The notes below the pieces were generated by a model. It worked only from the letters and a program-made list of their open reading frames with translations. It was not told where the DNA came from and ran no database searches. Positions 5,931 to 9,399 of a DNA stretch of 9,399 nt are shown piece after piece (the first letter of the stretch is position 1; every line of letters starts with the position of its first letter). A program made the position numbers and the translations under genes. Location of the stretch: positions 1 through 9,399 of the forward strand of contig DNFL01000021.1 in the NCBI GenBank assembly GCA_003486945.1, written 5' to 3'. The stretch is from Hyphomonas sp. Lineage in GTDB: Bacteria; Pseudomonadota; Alphaproteobacteria; Caulobacterales; Hyphomonadaceae.

Positions 5931-6156
5931 CTGCCGGGCCCTCAGTCTTGCGCATTGCCTTGAGAGTCTCGGTTCGGCAGGCCGAGTAGATGACCTCGCG
6001 CGGAGAGCGTGAGCCTCTGAGCTTTGATACAGGTCGGTGGCCGCAGGCTGTTTCCACGGCATCAGCTTCCTTTGTTGCCAGAGGGTTGATCTTGTAAGGG
6101 TAGGCGGTACAAGCGCTCAGCACTGCGACCCCTGTCAGGACGATCAGTATTCGCAT
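5920..6156 (-). CDS. Small lipoprotein of the RND operon, family not recognised
   Basis: This 78-residue protein has a clear lipoprotein signal: a short hydrophobic helix and lipobox LSAC with the lipidated Cys at 16. Thr at +2 favours transport to the outer membrane. The mature part is about 62 residues, basic in the middle (KLRGSRSPR), with two further cysteines (C38, C60) that could form a disulfide or bind metal; H40 lies next to the first. The start has AGGA 8 nt upstream, inside the end of the DUF3147 gene, whose stop is 2 nt before this ATG. The stop overlaps the HupE/UreJ start by 11 nt. The tight packing between two conserved membrane-protein genes supports a real gene. I know no homologue; role unknown. 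Confidence 0.68.
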   Translation of the reverse strand: MRILIVLTGVAVLSACTAYPYKINPLATKEADAVETACGHRPVSKLRGSRSPREVIYSACRTETLKAMRKTEGPADAP

Positions 6157-6158
6157 GA

Positions 6159-6524
6159 TTATTGTCCTTGTCCGAATGAAATGCCCAGCCGGCCCGCAAG
6201 CCAGATGGCCGACAGATAGAGGGCAATCGTGATGACGCTGGCGACGGCAAGCGACACCCAGAAATTCCCGCCCCTCTCCATCAGTGTCGGCAGGATCAGG
6301 AAGAAGGGCAGGCTCGGTACGACATACCAGAGCGTTGCTCGGGCATGGCTCGCGACCTGGGCGACGTCGCCGCCCGTGTCCCGCCAGAGCCAGATGATGG
6401 CCATCAGCGAGATCAGTGGGAGTGACGCAATCAATCCTCCAAAACCCGGAAACCGCCGGGCCACTTCCGAGATGATGGCGATGAGAACGCCGGACAGGAC
6501 GGCCTTGAAAATGAGATAGGACAT
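6159..6524 (-). CDS. DUF3147-family small inner-membrane protein
   Basis: This 121-residue hydrophobic protein has about four membrane helices (near 4-20, 28-46, 65-82 and 90-112). Between helices 1 and 2 it has the family-like ISEVARRFPGFGGLIASLPL and then IIWLWRDTGG. This pattern matches DUF3147 proteins, which have no established function and are often seen next to heavy-metal RND pumps. The ATG at 6524 follows the pump's stop by 1 nt (TGACATG), so translation is very likely coupled to the pump. It might assist assembly of the pump or adjust the membrane, but nothing in the sequence proves a role. No charged residues stand out inside the helices that would mark it as a transporter in its own right. 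Confidence 0.8.
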   Translation of the reverse strand: MSYLIFKAVLSGVLIAIISEVARRFPGFGGLIASLPLISLMAIIWLWRDTGGDVAQVASHARATLWYVVPSLPFFLILPTLMERGGNFWVSLAVASVITIALYLSAIWLAGRLGISFGQGQ

Positions 6525-6525
6525 G

Positions 6526-9399
<2,874 letters not shown>

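Noticed and set aside
5931..6062. Longer start for the HupE/UreJ gene
   Set aside because: The extra 44 residues are Arg/Ala-rich with no similarity to the family and come from the other frame of the lipoprotein gene; the signal peptide follows from the start at 5930.

Overview
The window is a heavy-metal resistance region, most likely from an alphaproteobacterium. Base composition is GC-rich, genes are packed with frequent stop/start overlaps, and the protein set (CopA/CopB/CopC, a CusF-domain protein, a CzcA-type RND pump, HupE/UreJ and its 'transmembrane anchor' partner) is typical of sphingomonad or Hyphomonas-like clusters. The taxonomic call is inference from gene content only. I see no mobile element, tRNA, rRNA or CRISPR array.

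Layout. All genes but one lie on the minus strand and read right to left. (1) From the right edge to 4545 runs an efflux operon: a heavy-metal RND pump of CzcA type (5' end outside the window), a DUF3147-type membrane protein, a small unrecognised lipoprotein, a HupE/UreJ-type permease and a single-pass 'transmembrane anchor' protein. Gaps between them are 1-12 nt, or the genes overlap. (2) A CsoR-family Cu(I) sensor, the only plus-strand gene (4218-4493), converges on the end of that operon and diverges from the next one. (3) From 4159 to the left edge runs a copper operon: a small Cys/His-containing exported protein, a CusF-domain protein with a Met/His tail, multicopper oxidase CopA, outer-membrane CopB, and CopC (3' end outside the window).

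How it fits together. Cu(I) binding by the CsoR-type repressor should release an imperfect palindrome (4193-4211) that sits between a consensus -35 box and the -10 region of the copper operon promoter. The induced proteins all act beyond the cytoplasm: CusF-domain and CopC proteins bind periplasmic copper, CopA oxidises Cu(I), and CopB works at the outer membrane. The CzcA-type pump has the Asp/Asp/Glu motif of divalent-cation pumps, so the right-hand operon probably handles Zn/Co/Cd/Ni rather than copper.

The least understood parts are the four-gene tail of the RND operon (DUF3147, lipoprotein, HupE/UreJ, anchor), the first gene of the copper operon, the compact face-to-face promoter at csoR, and a strong 10-bp stem-loop just upstream of copA. 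I found no clearly new type of system. These parts are the best candidates for new biology.
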